Shown here: piece after piece, positions 43,976-56,461 of the stretch | Layout: the number at the start of each line of letters is the position of its first letter | Position numbering within the stretch: position 1 is the first letter of the stretch | The notes under the pieces: generated by a model | Told to the model about the DNA's origin: nothing | The model's database searches: none | The model's input: only the letters and a program-made list of their open reading frames with translations | Translations under genes and position numbers: made by a program | Assembly: GCF_026625785.1 (NCBI RefSeq) | Contig: NZ_CP113063.1 | Location: 744,001 to 808,000 of the forward strand | DNA from: Gordonia sp. SL306 | GTDB taxonomy: Bacteria > Actinomycetota > Actinomycetes > Mycobacteriales > Mycobacteriaceae | Direction of reading: 5' to 3' | DNA length: 64,000 nt

Positions 43976-43991
43976 CCGATCGGCAGCGAAA

Positions 43992-45197
43992 TCACCTACG
44001 CGACAACTTCTTTCGCCGAAGATCGGCAATGGCGGTCTTGAGCCCGCGGGTCCTCGGCACGCCGGCGAAGCGTCGCTCCGACGCGGTCTCCGGCGCGTCG
44101 TCGGCGGTGTCGCGCAGGAACCGATCGGGCAAGGCGAGTTTGTTGATGGTGCGCAGGGTCTGCATGTACTGCACGAAGAGTGAGCCGGTGGTGTACGGCA
44201 GGTCGTACTTCTCGCAGAGCTCGCGGATGCGCACGGACATGTCGGCGTAGCGATTGCTGGGCAGATCCGGATAGAGGTGATGCTCGATCTGATAGCAGAG
44301 ATTGCCACTCAGGAAGGCCGTCGCCGGGCCCGCGTCGAAATTGGCGGTACCGAGCATCTGGCGAAGATACCACTGTCCGGGAGTCTCGTCGGTGAGTGAC
44401 TCGACGGTGAACTTCTCTGCGCCATCCGGGAAATGCCCACAGAAGATCACCACGTATGCCCAGAGGTTGCGGATCAGATTCGCACTGAGATTCGCGGTCA
44501 AGGTATGCACATAGTTCGGACCGGTCAATGCCGGGAACAGCACGTAATCCTTACCGACCTGCTTGCCGATCTTACGCAGGAACACCTTGATCTGAGGTAC
44601 CGCAACATCTTTCGGCTTCGTGCCGTTGATGACCTCCTTGAGTTCGAGGTCGTGCAGTCCGATTCCCCACTCGAAGGTGGCCGCGAGGACGAGGTTGAAG
44701 AACGGCTGGAGAATGCGCCGCGGCTCCCACGGCTCGTCGCGGGTCACGCGCAGGATCTTGTAACCGACGTCGTGATCCATCCCGACCACGTTGGTGTATT
44801 TGTGGTGGATGTAGTTGTGCGAGTGCTTCCAATGCGGCGACGCGCACACCATGTCCCACTCCCACGTCGTGGAGTGGACCTCGGGATCGTTCATCCAATC
44901 CCATTGCCCGTGCATCACATTGTGCCCGAGCTCCATGTTCTCGATGATCTTGGAGAGCGCGAGCGCACCGGTCCCCAGCAACCACAGCGAACGCTTGTGG
45001 CTGCCGAACAGCGCAAGCCGTCCGGCCACCTCGAGCGCCCGGTGGGCGAAGATCGTCCGACGCAGGTAGCGGACATCACGAACACCCCGATCGGCTTCGA
45101 TCTCACGTCGAAGTGCGTCGAGTTCTGCGCCCAATGCCTCGACGTCCGCATCGCTCAGATGGGCGTAGGCATTGATGTCGGTTATGGCCATCGGCAC
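43992..45197 (-). CDS. membrane fatty acid desaturase (DesA3-like)
   Basis: 401 residues; a start two codons in (MAITDINAY) matches the paralogue better. All three His boxes are present: HNVMHGQWDW, HNYIHHKYTN, QIEHHLYPDLP. Two hydrophobic hairpins flank them. It should insert a double bond in a stearoyl-CoA-like acyl chain, receiving electrons from the ferredoxin-reductase-type protein at 47851. It is one of two tandem paralogues; the order desaturase - reductase - Rv3231c-like matches M. tuberculosis desA3 - Rv3230c - Rv3231c. Confidence 0.9.
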   Translation of the reverse strand: MPMAITDINAYAHLSDADVEALGAELDALRREIEADRGVRDVRYLRRTIFAHRALEVAGRLALFGSHKRSLWLLGTGALALSKIIENMELGHNVMHGQWDWMNDPEVHSTTWEWDMVCASPHWKHSHNYIHHKYTNVVGMDHDVGYKILRVTRDEPWEPRRILQPFFNLVLAATFEWGIGLHDLELKEVINGTKPKDVAVPQIKVFLRKIGKQVGKDYVLFPALTGPNYVHTLTANLSANLIRNLWAYVVIFCGHFPDGAEKFTVESLTDETPGQWYLRQMLGTANFDAGPATAFLSGNLCYQIEHHLYPDLPSNRYADMSVRIRELCEKYDLPYTTGSLFVQYMQTLRTINKLALPDRFLRDTADDAPETASERRFAGVPRTRGLKTAIADLRRKKLSRR

Positions 45198-45259
45198 CCA
45201 TTATGCCCGCCCCGCGGACGGACGGTCCACGGACCTCGGCCGCCACACATCACCGAGGG

Positions 45260-46582
45260 TCAGGCCGCCGGACGCTGCTGGACGGGCACCTCGGTTCGTG
45301 CGGCGGACACGTCTGCGCGCCGTCCACGACGACGCAAGGTCCGGATGGCCGAACGCAGACCACGTCGGCGACCGGTCTCGGGATCGACCGAGGCCATCAG
45401 CCGCGCGCCCTCGGGGAGTCCCTGCTTGAACCGGCGCTCGGAGGCGGTCTCCGGCGCATCGTCGACGGTCGCCTTGAGGTATTTGTTCGGCAGCGACAGC
45501 TTCGCGATGGTGCGCCACGATTTCGCGTACTGCACCGGGAACGAGCCCGTGGTGTACGGGAGATCGTACTTCTCGCACAATGCCCGCACCCGCACCGAGA
45601 TCTCGGCGAGCCGGTTGCTGGGCAGGTCGGGAAAGATGTGGTGCTCGATCTGGTAGGACAGATTTCCGCTCATGAACGCCAGCACCGGGCCGCTGCGGAA
45701 GTTCGCGCTGCCCAGCATCTGCCGCAGATACCACTCGCCCCGCGTCTCACTGTCGACGTCCTGCTTGGTGAACTTCTCGGCGCCGTCGGGGAAATGGCCG
45801 CAGAAGATGACCGCGTTGGTCCACACGTTGCGGATGAAGTTGCCCATCAGGTTCGCCGTCAGAGCCTTCCGGAAGGCGTGTCCGACGCCGACGCTCCGGC
45901 CGGTCGCCCCGGCCACCAGTGCCGGGTAGACCGCGTAGTCCTTGACGACCTGCTTGCCGACCTTCTTGCCGACGTCGGCGAGATCTTGGCGGAACTGCTC
46001 CTTGGCCTCGGGCGTCTTGCGCTTCTTGCCCAGCTCGAGATGCTGTGCGGCGACACCGTATTCGAAGCCGGCGGCCAGGACCGTGTTGAAGAAGAGGTTG
46101 CCGAGATAGAACGGCCGCCAGCGCTGGTCGCGCGTGACACGCAGCAGGCCGTAGCCCACGTCGTCGTCCATCCCGAGGACGTTCGTGTACTTGTGATGGA
46201 TGTAGTTGTGGGTGTGCTTCCAGTGCGCCGACGGGCCGGTGTTGTCCCACTCCCAGGTCGTCGAATGCACCTCGGGATCGTTCATCCAATCCCACTGCCC
46301 GTGCATCACGTTGTGCCCGAGTTCCATGTTCTCGACGATCTTGGCGATGCCGAGCGCTCCCGCACCCGTCCACCACATCGATCGCTTCGACGATCCGAAG
46401 ATCAGCGCCCGGCCGGCCAGCTCCAGACCGCGCTGGAAGCGGATGGTGTTGCGGAGATAACGCGCGTCGCGTTCACCGCGATCGGCCTCGATGTCGGCAC
46501 GGATCGCGTCGAGCTCCACGCCGAGCGCCTCGATCTCCACCTCGGTGAGGTGCGCGTACTCTGGGATGTCGGTAATCGCCAT
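45260..46582 (-). CDS. membrane fatty acid desaturase (DesA3-like), paralogue
   Basis: 440 residues, same three His boxes (HNVMHGQWDW, HNYIHHKYTN, QIEHHIFPDLP) and very similar to the neighbouring desaturase, but with ~40 extra C-terminal residues rich in Arg and an insert after residue ~195. The ATG at 46582 lies 34 bases downstream (in the gene's direction) of a 20-bp inverted repeat shared with the reductase gene. The tandem pair looks like a duplication, with possible split in chain-length or position specificity. Confidence 0.9.
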   Translation of the reverse strand: MAITDIPEYAHLTEVEIEALGVELDAIRADIEADRGERDARYLRNTIRFQRGLELAGRALIFGSSKRSMWWTGAGALGIAKIVENMELGHNVMHGQWDWMNDPEVHSTTWEWDNTGPSAHWKHTHNYIHHKYTNVLGMDDDVGYGLLRVTRDQRWRPFYLGNLFFNTVLAAGFEYGVAAQHLELGKKRKTPEAKEQFRQDLADVGKKVGKQVVKDYAVYPALVAGATGRSVGVGHAFRKALTANLMGNFIRNVWTNAVIFCGHFPDGAEKFTKQDVDSETRGEWYLRQMLGSANFRSGPVLAFMSGNLSYQIEHHIFPDLPSNRLAEISVRVRALCEKYDLPYTTGSFPVQYAKSWRTIAKLSLPNKYLKATVDDAPETASERRFKQGLPEGARLMASVDPETGRRRGLRSAIRTLRRRGRRADVSAARTEVPVQQRPAA

Positions 46583-46615
46583 GGTGCTCCCGTTCGTATC
46601 GACCTACCAAACCGT

Positions 46616-46635
46616 AACTTACGCAAGCGTAGGTT
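46616..46635. promoter_or_regulatory. desaturase operator
   Basis: AACTTACGCAAGCGTAGGTT: 9-bp arms around AA with one mismatch. Same site, 16 of 20 positions, at 49019-49038 before the reductase gene. Confidence 0.75.
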
Positions 46636-46704
46636 GGCTGCCCCGTCATGTCCACCCCTCTGCGCGAGATCACCAGAGGAATGTGACCCAACCCACCCTC
46701 GGGG

Positions 46705-47805
46705 TCAGTCGCGGAGCAGTTCGAACCCGATGAGGTCCTCGAAGACGCCTGCCGAACTCGCCGCGAGTTGCTGTGTGCCGAACTCGCGGAATCCGGCCGA
46801 TTGCGCCAACGACTTCGAGCCCGTGTTGCTCACCGCGGCGAACATCGTCAACCGGCGCAGGCCCATCACGCCGAATGCGTGATCCACCACGGCCGGGAAC
46901 GCCTCGGCCAGGACACCGCTGCCCCGTGCATCCGGGTGTGTGTAGAAACCCGCCTCGGCACCGGTCACCTCGTCGATGTCGAGCAGGGTGATGTCGCCGA
47001 GATAGGTGTCGGTCGCGAGATCGGCGACCACCCACGTACACGTCTCACCACGCGCCGCCGTCCACCATTTGCGCAGGCGTTCGGCAGCGGCGTGCTCGAG
47101 GGTGAGCGGAACCGGACGCTCGAAGAGGTACTTCCGGGACACCGGGTCGTCGAGGGTATCCCGTATCCGCTCGTCGTCCTTCTCGGCAAGCGGCCGGAGG
47201 CGGAATCGTTCGGTCTCGAAAGTCGATGCGTGCCAAGTGGTTTTCGGGTCAGGCGAATCACCCGCACGCAGGGTCCCCACCCATACGTCACAGATCGCGT
47301 CACCGATCTCGAGCCCGTCGCGGACGACGGCGTCGAGAGTGAACCCGCATGTGTGGGCGACGCGGAGACTCGGGAGATTGCCGACCGCCGCCTGCCACCG
47401 CACCGCTCGCTTGCCCACACCGAATGCGTGATCGACCGCCAACCGGACCGAACGCTGCATCACGCCGAGCCCCCGGGCATCGGGATGGAGCGCGAAACCG
47501 ATGTCGACGATCGCACCCGCGCCGCGGATGTCGACATTGCCGACGTACCGACCGCCATGCTCGATGGCCCAGCCCATCCCGGTTCCCTCGTCCCATCCGC
47601 GCGGGATGTCGTCGAACGCGAACTGCTCGGCATCGCCCCGTCCGTACGGGGTGGGCACCCGGGTCCAGCGGATCATCTCGGGGTCGGTCGCCATCTCGAC
47701 GATCCGGCCGAGGTCGGAGGATCGATGACCACGCAGCGTCACGACTCCGTCGGTCAGGACCGGGACGTCGGGCGACCACGTCAGTTCAGCGGGCACCCGA
47801 CTCAC
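46705..47805 (-). CDS. tandem GNAT acetyltransferase
   Basis: 366 residues holding two GNAT domains of the RimJ/RimL type (about 15-175 and 190-350). Acetyl-CoA-binding segments are visible in LHPDARGLGVMQRSVRLAVDHAF and THPDARGSGVLAEAFPAVVDHAF, each followed by a V(G)N-S(L/K)-(R/S) pattern. Tandem GNATs are frequent in actinobacteria; substrate unknown. Stands between desaturase and reductase genes, where M. tuberculosis has nothing comparable. Confidence 0.84.
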   Translation of the reverse strand: MSRVPAELTWSPDVPVLTDGVVTLRGHRSSDLGRIVEMATDPEMIRWTRVPTPYGRGDAEQFAFDDIPRGWDEGTGMGWAIEHGGRYVGNVDIRGAGAIVDIGFALHPDARGLGVMQRSVRLAVDHAFGVGKRAVRWQAAVGNLPSLRVAHTCGFTLDAVVRDGLEIGDAICDVWVGTLRAGDSPDPKTTWHASTFETERFRLRPLAEKDDERIRDTLDDPVSRKYLFERPVPLTLEHAAAERLRKWWTAARGETCTWVVADLATDTYLGDITLLDIDEVTGAEAGFYTHPDARGSGVLAEAFPAVVDHAFGVMGLRRLTMFAAVSNTGSKSLAQSAGFREFGTQQLAASSAGVFEDLIGFELLRD

Positions 47806-47850
47806 TCCGCACAGCAGTGTTCACGCGGTCAGCCTAATCGCTCAGACCGG

Positions 47851-48975
47851 TCACACGCCGAGTGTGCAGTCCCCTGCCGCTGCGCTGATGCACGTCTGGA
47901 TCCGCTCACCCTCGACGTGCTCGGCCCCCGACCGCAGATCGCGCACACACCCTTTGTCCAGCATCACGACGCAGCTCTGACAGATCCCCATCCGACAGCC
48001 GAACGGCATCATCACGCCGGCGGATTCGCCCGCCTCGAGCAGTGTTGTCGCGCCGTCGATCTCGGCGGTCCGTCCCGACCAGCCGAAGGTGACGGTCCCG
48101 CCCTCGGCACCGACCGCTCCTCGTTCGAGGGCGAACCGCTCGATGTGCAGGTGGTCGTCGGCCCCGGCATCGGCATACATCCGGTGCACGGCGTCGAGGA
48201 ACGAACTCGGTCCGCACGCCCATGTCTCGCGCTCGAGCCAGTCCGGCACCAGATCCGCGAGTCGGTCGGGCGTCACCTTGCCGTCGGTGCGCGTGTATTG
48301 GATGTGCAGATCCACCACACCGTCGGCGGCCATCGTCGCCAGTTCGTCCCCGAACAGCAGGTCGGCGGCGGTCGGCGTGGAGTGGATCACCCGGATGTCG
48401 GCGCGCTGCCCGCGGTGGCGGACCATCCGCAGCATCGACATGATGGGCGTGATGCCGCTCCCGGCGGTCACGAACAGGGTCTTCGACGGCAACGGCTCCG
48501 GCAGCACGAACTCGCCGGCCGGCGCTGCCAAACGGACCACGGTGCCCGGTTGCAGGCCGCTCACGAGGTGCGACGACAGGAAACCCTCGGGCATCGCCTT
48601 CACCGTGATCGTGATCGTCTTGCCGTCGACGCCGTCGCCCGAACCGACCGGCGCGGAGGTCAGCGAGTACGACCGCCAGGTCCATCGCCCCTCCATCAGG
48701 ACGCCGATCCCGACGTACTGGCCGGGCCGGTAGTCGAGCGAGAATCCCCAGCCCGGACGGATGCGGATGGTCGCCGAGTCCTCGGTCTCCGGCGTCACCG
48801 AGACGACCTTTCCGCGCAGTTCGCGGGCCGACCAGAGCGGATTGGCGAGATGCAGGTAGTCGTCGGGCAACAGCGGCGTGGTGATCCGGGCGAATGCCGC
48901 CCGCGCCCACTGCGCACCACGGCTGCGAGCCGCGACACCGGCCACCGGTTCCTCGAATCGTTCGAGCCAACCCAC
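47851..48975 (-). CDS. ferredoxin/flavin reductase partner of desaturase (Rv3230c-like)
   Basis: 374 residues. FAD-binding barrel (RSYSLTSAP), NAD-binding region ([28 protein letters not shown]) and a C-terminal plant-type 2Fe-2S domain (CRMGICQSC, then a distal Cys). It matches the M. tuberculosis Rv3230c type that feeds electrons to DesA3. Upstream 20-bp inverted repeat equals the desaturase operator, so the pair is probably co-regulated although separated by the GNAT gene. Confidence 0.9.
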   Translation of the reverse strand: MGWLERFEEPVAGVAARSRGAQWARAAFARITTPLLPDDYLHLANPLWSARELRGKVVSVTPETEDSATIRIRPGWGFSLDYRPGQYVGIGVLMEGRWTWRSYSLTSAPVGSGDGVDGKTITITVKAMPEGFLSSHLVSGLQPGTVVRLAAPAGEFVLPEPLPSKTLFVTAGSGITPIMSMLRMVRHRGQRADIRVIHSTPTAADLLFGDELATMAADGVVDLHIQYTRTDGKVTPDRLADLVPDWLERETWACGPSSFLDAVHRMYADAGADDHLHIERFALERGAVGAEGGTVTFGWSGRTAEIDGATTLLEAGESAGVMMPFGCRMGICQSCVVMLDKGCVRDLRSGAEHVEGERIQTCISAAAGDCTLGV

Positions 48976-49018
48976 CTGAGCACCACCTCACTCGCGTGCC
49001 CAGGGGCCGCGCGTCGAC

Positions 49019-49038
49019 AACCTACGCTTCCGTAGGTT
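49019..49038. promoter_or_regulatory. reductase operator
   Basis: AACCTACGCTTCCGTAGGTT: perfect 8-bp arms around CTTC, 44 bases upstream of the reductase start. Sister of the site at 46616. Confidence 0.76.
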
Positions 49039-49088
49039 ACGCGACCGAGGCCGCGCTCGCGCAGATGGCCAGAGCGACGCGAGCAGGA

Positions 49089-49655
49089 TCAGAGCAACTC
49101 GAGCAGGAACGGGAGTTCCTGCGTGGCATACCAGGCGAGGTCGAAGTCCTCCACGTCGCCGACGGCCAGCTCCGCGTCCTGATCACCGAGGTCGGCGGCG
49201 TCGATCACCACCACGGCGGCCCGGACCTTGTCCTGCGCCTCGGCGACGTCGACGTGGACGGACGCGATGTCGCGCAGCGGCACCGGCCCACTGATCTTGA
49301 CCACCGCGTCGTCGAGGTCCGGACGCAGATCCACATCGTCGACGTCCGCGGCGACCACCGCGCGGCGGGGCGGGAGTCTGGGGGTGTCTCCGGGTTTCGC
49401 GGTGCGCTCATCCTCGGCGAGGTCCGCGTCGCCGTCGACGTCACCGGGTTCGGACGTCTCACCGGCGAGCAGGCGCAGCGATGCTCGCGCCGCCTCGCGC
49501 ATCGCCACCTCGGCCAGCTCTTCGTCGTCGCCGGCGAGGAACGATTCACGCAACGCCGGGGTGAGGGCGAAGCCCGTTCCACCGATGGCCCGGAACTCCC
49601 CGCTCTCACTGAGCTCCATCAGCATGGTCAGTGTCGCCGGCAGATAGACCCGCAT
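49089..49655 (-). CDS. conserved hypothetical (Rv3231c-like)
   Basis: 188 residues with a patterned MRVYLPATLTMLMEL start and a C-terminal half ending FDLAWYATQELPFLLELL. A central acidic, low-complexity linker (residues ~75-95) separates two parts. No catalytic motif recognised. Its position between the desaturase reductase and the WS/DGAT-type gene corresponds to M. tuberculosis Rv3231c. Function unknown. Confidence 0.75.
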   Translation of the reverse strand: MRVYLPATLTMLMELSESGEFRAIGGTGFALTPALRESFLAGDDEELAEVAMREAARASLRLLAGETSEPGDVDGDADLAEDERTAKPGDTPRLPPRRAVVAADVDDVDLRPDLDDAVVKISGPVPLRDIASVHVDVAEAQDKVRAAVVVIDAADLGDQDAELAVGDVEDFDLAWYATQELPFLLELL

Positions 49656-49774
49656 CGCAACCGTCCCCTCACCCGTTCACCACAACTCGTTCGCACAACT
49701 GCGCCAACCCTATCCGCCGAGGCCGGCGTCCGGCGTCCGTGCCGGTCACCGACCCGCGCCGACGCCGGCGTCCA

Positions 49775-51286
49775 TCACTTGGCCGCCTCGAGTTCCTCAT
49801 AGGCCTCGGTCACGTAATCGGTCATCGCCGGCAGATCGCTCAGCACTCCTCGATCCGCGATGAAGGCGAACTGGAGGCTGTTGCGATAGTCGACGACACT
49901 GATCGCGAGGGCCCGTTGGGCCATGAGTGCCGGGATCGCGTACACCTGCACCACCGGGCATCCGGCGACATAGCGCGCGGCGACCGGCAGGGTCCCCATC
50001 CCCACCGGCACGTTGTAGTTACGCCGGTTCAGACTGCGGAACGCCCGTGAGCTGAACTCGGGGAAAGGCACCACACCGAGCTCGGGAAGCAGCGGCCGCG
50101 GACCCAGCGAGAGGCGCCGCGACGACTGCGAATACCGATTTGCCAGGCCGGCGACCTGGGCGAGCCGAACTGCCGGATTATCTTCTCCCACAGGCAGATC
50201 CGTGACAAAACTCGCCTTGCCGACGGTGATCCACCGCCCATCGGCATCGACCCGACGCTCCACCGCCGGGTCGCGCGCCGACAGGGGCAGGACGACGCGC
50301 ACGGTGTCGCCCGCCTCCACCGACTCGTCGTAGGAGAGCATCCACCTGCGCATCGCGCCAGAGATGATGGCGAGCTCGACGTCGTTGACGGTGCAGTCGT
50401 AGCGGTCGGCGATCTTGGCACACCCACGCCGGGGTACCGAGGCCACCGCGAAGGTCCGGGTGGACGTGGTCGAGCTGTTCAACCGGCTCGCAGGAGCCGA
50501 GTCGGTCATCTGCTGGACCACACTCCCCACCCGGCGGAGAGCGCCTTCGGCCGTCGATCGGAGGTCCCCGACGATGGAGTTGTTGTGCACCAGCGAATCG
50601 ACCAGATCACCGGGCCGCGACAGCGCCTCGGCGATGGCACCGAGCGCGAGACTGGTGCTGCCCGGGGGCGAGCCGGGCATCCAGAGATCTTCGAGCAACG
50701 GCTCGACCGTACGGGTGTCGTCGCAGATCACCTCGCTGATCTCCAGGGCGTCATGGGCGTCGACCATGCACCGGTGGGTTTTCGTGAGGATCGCGAGCTT
50801 GCCGTCGGGCAGACCTTCGATGAGGTACATCTCCCAGAGCGGCCGCGTGCGATCAAGAGGACGCGACATGACCCTGGCGATGAGGTCCTGCAACTGGACC
50901 GTGTCGCCCGGTCGAGGGAGACCGGAGCGGCGGATGTGGAAGTTGATGTCGAAGTCGCGGTCGTCGACCCACACCGGCCTGGCCAGGCCGAGCGTGACCT
51001 CGCGGATGATCTGGCGGTAGCGCGGGACCAGCTGAAGACGATTCTCCACCAGGGCGACCAGGCGTGAGTAGTCCAGTACCGGGGCAGGCGGCTTGCCTGC
51101 CGGCCCCGGTACACCCTCAGCGCCCGGGCTGGTCGTCGGCGCCTTCCTGGTTCGGGAAGCACCTGTGCCGGCACGTTTGTCCGTGTGGCTCGGGTCGATC
51201 ACCAGGAGAGCTCCCAGATGCGTCGTGGAACCCGACTCGTCGAGGAAGTAGAACATCGCGTCATGCGCGGAGAGCCGGTTCACCAC
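49775..51286 (-). CDS. WS/DGAT-family protein with altered active site
   Basis: 503 residues from GTG 51286, whose start VNRLSAHDAMFYFLDESGSTTHLG is the family's natural N-terminus. Full-length wax ester synthase / diacylglycerol acyltransferase layout: DFDINFHIRRSGLPRPG, PLWEMYLIEGL, C-terminal NVPVGMGTLPVAARY. The catalytic HHxxxDG is HRCMVDA here (His171, Arg172, Asp176, Ala177), so the catalytic second His and the Gly are replaced. Acyltransferase activity is doubtful. The position corresponds to M. tuberculosis Rv3233c-Rv3234c (tgs3). The fold is clear; the activity is not. Confidence 0.82.
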   Translation of the reverse strand: MVNRLSAHDAMFYFLDESGSTTHLGALLVIDPSHTDKRAGTGASRTRKAPTTSPGAEGVPGPAGKPPAPVLDYSRLVALVENRLQLVPRYRQIIREVTLGLARPVWVDDRDFDINFHIRRSGLPRPGDTVQLQDLIARVMSRPLDRTRPLWEMYLIEGLPDGKLAILTKTHRCMVDAHDALEISEVICDDTRTVEPLLEDLWMPGSPPGSTSLALGAIAEALSRPGDLVDSLVHNNSIVGDLRSTAEGALRRVGSVVQQMTDSAPASRLNSSTTSTRTFAVASVPRRGCAKIADRYDCTVNDVELAIISGAMRRWMLSYDESVEAGDTVRVVLPLSARDPAVERRVDADGRWITVGKASFVTDLPVGEDNPAVRLAQVAGLANRYSQSSRRLSLGPRPLLPELGVVPFPEFSSRAFRSLNRRNYNVPVGMGTLPVAARYVAGCPVVQVYAIPALMAQRALAISVVDYRNSLQFAFIADRGVLSDLPAMTDYVTEAYEELEAAK

Positions 51287-51456
51287 GAGGACGATCCTAG
51301 TGGCCTCGGCGCGTCTCGCCCGTCGGATGCCGCGTCCGCGTGCGATCGCATGCAGCCCTCGACCCGGCCGCGGCCCCCGAGGTCGGCTCGGCATGGTCGG
51401 TATCGCCGTCGGGCGCCGGTGTTCGACGGCCGACCTCCTGCGCCACGCAGCGGCGA

Positions 51457-52005
51457 TCAGACGAGGGTGAAATCAACCAGTTGCCAACGATATTCGACGT
51501 TGCGCGGCAGCCCTGGACGGTAGTGTCCCGGGGCACCACGGACCCGGCACGGCAACTGTTCGATGCGCGCCGCAAACGCGCGGACCCGCTCGCCACGACG
51601 ACAGCTGCCGAACACCTCGGCGGTGCCCGGACCACGCATCTGTACGTGGACCCGGCGCAGGGTCGCCGCGTTCTCCACGACCTGCGGCAGTGCACCCGAG
51701 GACGGCCGCACCGGGCCGTGGACACGGGCGAGAGCCGTCAGCTCCGCGAGCAACTGCTGCGTGACAACGCCGTCGAGCTGATTGACACCGCGCCGACGAT
51801 CGAGCACCTCGAGGACCAGCGTGACGGTGCCGACCGCGAATCTTCTCGCCTCGACTGCCTGCGCCGACGACCGGTCAGGTGCATTCCGCCTGCGCGCACC
51901 GGCCGGGGACGGGGTCGGCCGATCGGGGGACCCGTCGACCTCCACGGACCGGATCGGCGGTTCGTACGGCGGAGCCGGGCGGATCAGGACTCGAGGCGTC
52001 TCCAT
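51457..52005 (-). CDS. Rv3235-family protein
   Basis: 182 residues from ATG 52005 (an ATG five codons earlier is also open). Pro/Arg-rich N-terminal half with PPYEPP, then a conserved C-terminal region (TLRRVHVQMRGPGTAEVFGSC, ARIEQLPCRWR-like, VEYRWQLVDFTLV). This is the actinobacterial Rv3235 group that lies near secA; no function is established. The stop is 65 bases from the secA stop, on the same strand. Confidence 0.75.
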   Translation of the reverse strand: METPRVLIRPAPPYEPPIRSVEVDGSPDRPTPSPAGARRRNAPDRSSAQAVEARRFAVGTVTLVLEVLDRRRGVNQLDGVVTQQLLAELTALARVHGPVRPSSGALPQVVENAATLRRVHVQMRGPGTAEVFGSCRRGERVRAFAARIEQLPCRVRGAPGHYRPGLPRNVEYRWQLVDFTLV

Positions 52006-52070
52006 GAGTATCGGACGCACCGGAGCGCCGACCGGTTCCCCTCACGTCGGACAGATCCGACGACGTCGTG

Positions 52071-54914
<2,844 letters not shown>

Positions 54915-55080
54915 CGTGGATCGAGTCCCTAACTCTTGTCGACTACACACGAAATCCGGCCCGCAACCTGCACAGGCCGGATTCCATGGTACTCAGCTTG
55001 TCTTAGTGCAACCTGATCGGTGCCCCGATCACCTGCACGTCGTCATCTTCCCGAGGGGCCCATGCCCTCGGGTGTCGGGC

Positions 55081-55896
55081 TCAGGCCAGACGGATCAATC
55101 CGTAGTCGAAGGCGTGGCGCCGATAGACCACCGACGGCTTGTCGCTCTCCTTGTCGTGGAACAGGAAGAAATCGTGACCGACGAGTTCCATCTCGTAGAG
55201 GGCGTCGTCGACCGACATCGGGATCGCCTCGTGTTCCTTGACGCGCACCACCTGGCCCGGGTCGTGATACTCCACGCCGTCGTCCCAGGAGTCCGCAGCG
55301 TCGCCGGATTCGGCGTCGGGTTGCACACTGAGCTGGTTGTCGCGCAGCAGCGGCGCACCGACCTCGGTGGCCTCGGCGACCGAGAGCGGTCGCCGGTTGC
55401 CATAGGAGACACGACGACGGTCCTTCACCCGCCGCAGGCGCGACTCGAGCTTGTCGAGTGCGCCCTCGAGCGCGGCGTAGAAGTTCTCGCCGCACGCCTG
55501 CGCGCGGGCCTTGGGGCCCTTTCCGATAGCCGTGATCTCGACTTGTTGACACACCTTGGACTGCCTGCGGTTGCGTTCGTGATTCAACTCGACGTCGAAA
55601 CGGAAGATGGAGGGGTCGAACCGCTCGAGTCGGGCGAGTTTGTCGCCGACATAGACACGGTAATGATCGGGGATGTCGACGTTGCGGCCGCTGATGGCGA
55701 CCTTGGCATTGGGTTCGGCAGGTTCGTCGGCATCGACGGTGCCGGGTGGTCGGACGAAGGCGAAACTGGGATCGAATGCCTGGTCGTCGAGGGATGAGGA
55801 ATCGGGCGAGGCGTCGTTTTCGGAGTCGTTCTCGGGCGGCCGGGCGTCACCGATCTTCGATTCGCGATGGCCTTTGCGGTGGATGACTGTTGACAT
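55081..55896 (-). CDS. hpf: long ribosome hibernation promoting factor
   Basis: 271 residues; ATG 55896 with AGGAGG 9 bases upstream. An acidic N-terminal extension (~45 residues) is followed by the S30AE domain (VAISGRNVDIPDHYRVYVGDKLARLERF, EITAIGKGPKARAQ) and by the C-terminal dimerisation domain ending VVYRRHAFDYGLIRLA. It binds the 30S subunit and pairs ribosomes into inactive 100S particles. The extension is longer than in Firmicutes. Corresponds to Rv3241c. Confidence 0.9.
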   Translation of the reverse strand: MSTVIHRKGHRESKIGDARPPENDSENDASPDSSSLDDQAFDPSFAFVRPPGTVDADEPAEPNAKVAISGRNVDIPDHYRVYVGDKLARLERFDPSIFRFDVELNHERNRRQSKVCQQVEITAIGKGPKARAQACGENFYAALEGALDKLESRLRRVKDRRRVSYGNRRPLSVAEATEVGAPLLRDNQLSVQPDAESGDAADSWDDGVEYHDPGQVVRVKEHEAIPMSVDDALYEMELVGHDFFLFHDKESDKPSVVYRRHAFDYGLIRLA

Positions 55897-55902
55897 ATAC
55901 AA

Positions 55903-56461
55903 CTTCCTCCTCTTGATGGTTCCCGGCCGACCACGCGGAAGCTCATCGACGCCAACCCGATCTCGACCACCCGTGGTAGTGGCGGCAAGGTGCCGCTGGT
56001 GGGACCGTCACGCCCGTCGACCGCCAGTTCTCGAGCGTGCCTGCGGGATGGCCGCGGCGTCCCGGGGCGCAAGAACTGTCTGGGCCGACAGCGCGCACGT
56101 CGAATCTGTTGTCGCGCTGAGACTTTGTAGTCGGATAGGAATCGTGGCCATGCCAGCCGACGGCTGGCACTCAGGAGCAGGGGCCTCACCTCCTCGCGAA
56201 AAGCGGCGGCTACCTTTTGTGCCTTCGACCGTAGCCCGAAGTTCGCCTACTGGCCACGTTTCGACGCAACATGAGCGATGTCCGTCGAGGTCGGGCCGGA
56301 AGTCCCCCTCGGCGTGTGCGGCATGTCGGTGGCCCCGGAACCATTGTGCACAGACGCGGGGGTGTCCACAGGAGGCCAGACCAGGCCGCCGGTGGCGCGT
56401 TCGACGGCCATGTCCGTGGCACCCTCGAGCGGTGTCCGTTCGCCGCCGCAGCCCAACCGCG
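55903..56461. other. 559-base gap between hpf and comF-like gene
   Basis: Divergent intergenic region. Apart from an 8-bp-stem hairpin TGCCAGCC-GAC-GGCTGGCA (56151-56169) I see no gene or clear promoter. It must hold the hpf promoter. Confidence 0.5.

Noticed and set aside
46768..49035. A 755-codon frame antisense to the GNAT and reductase genes
   Set aside because: It spans two well-supported genes and an intergenic operator; no motif is seen.
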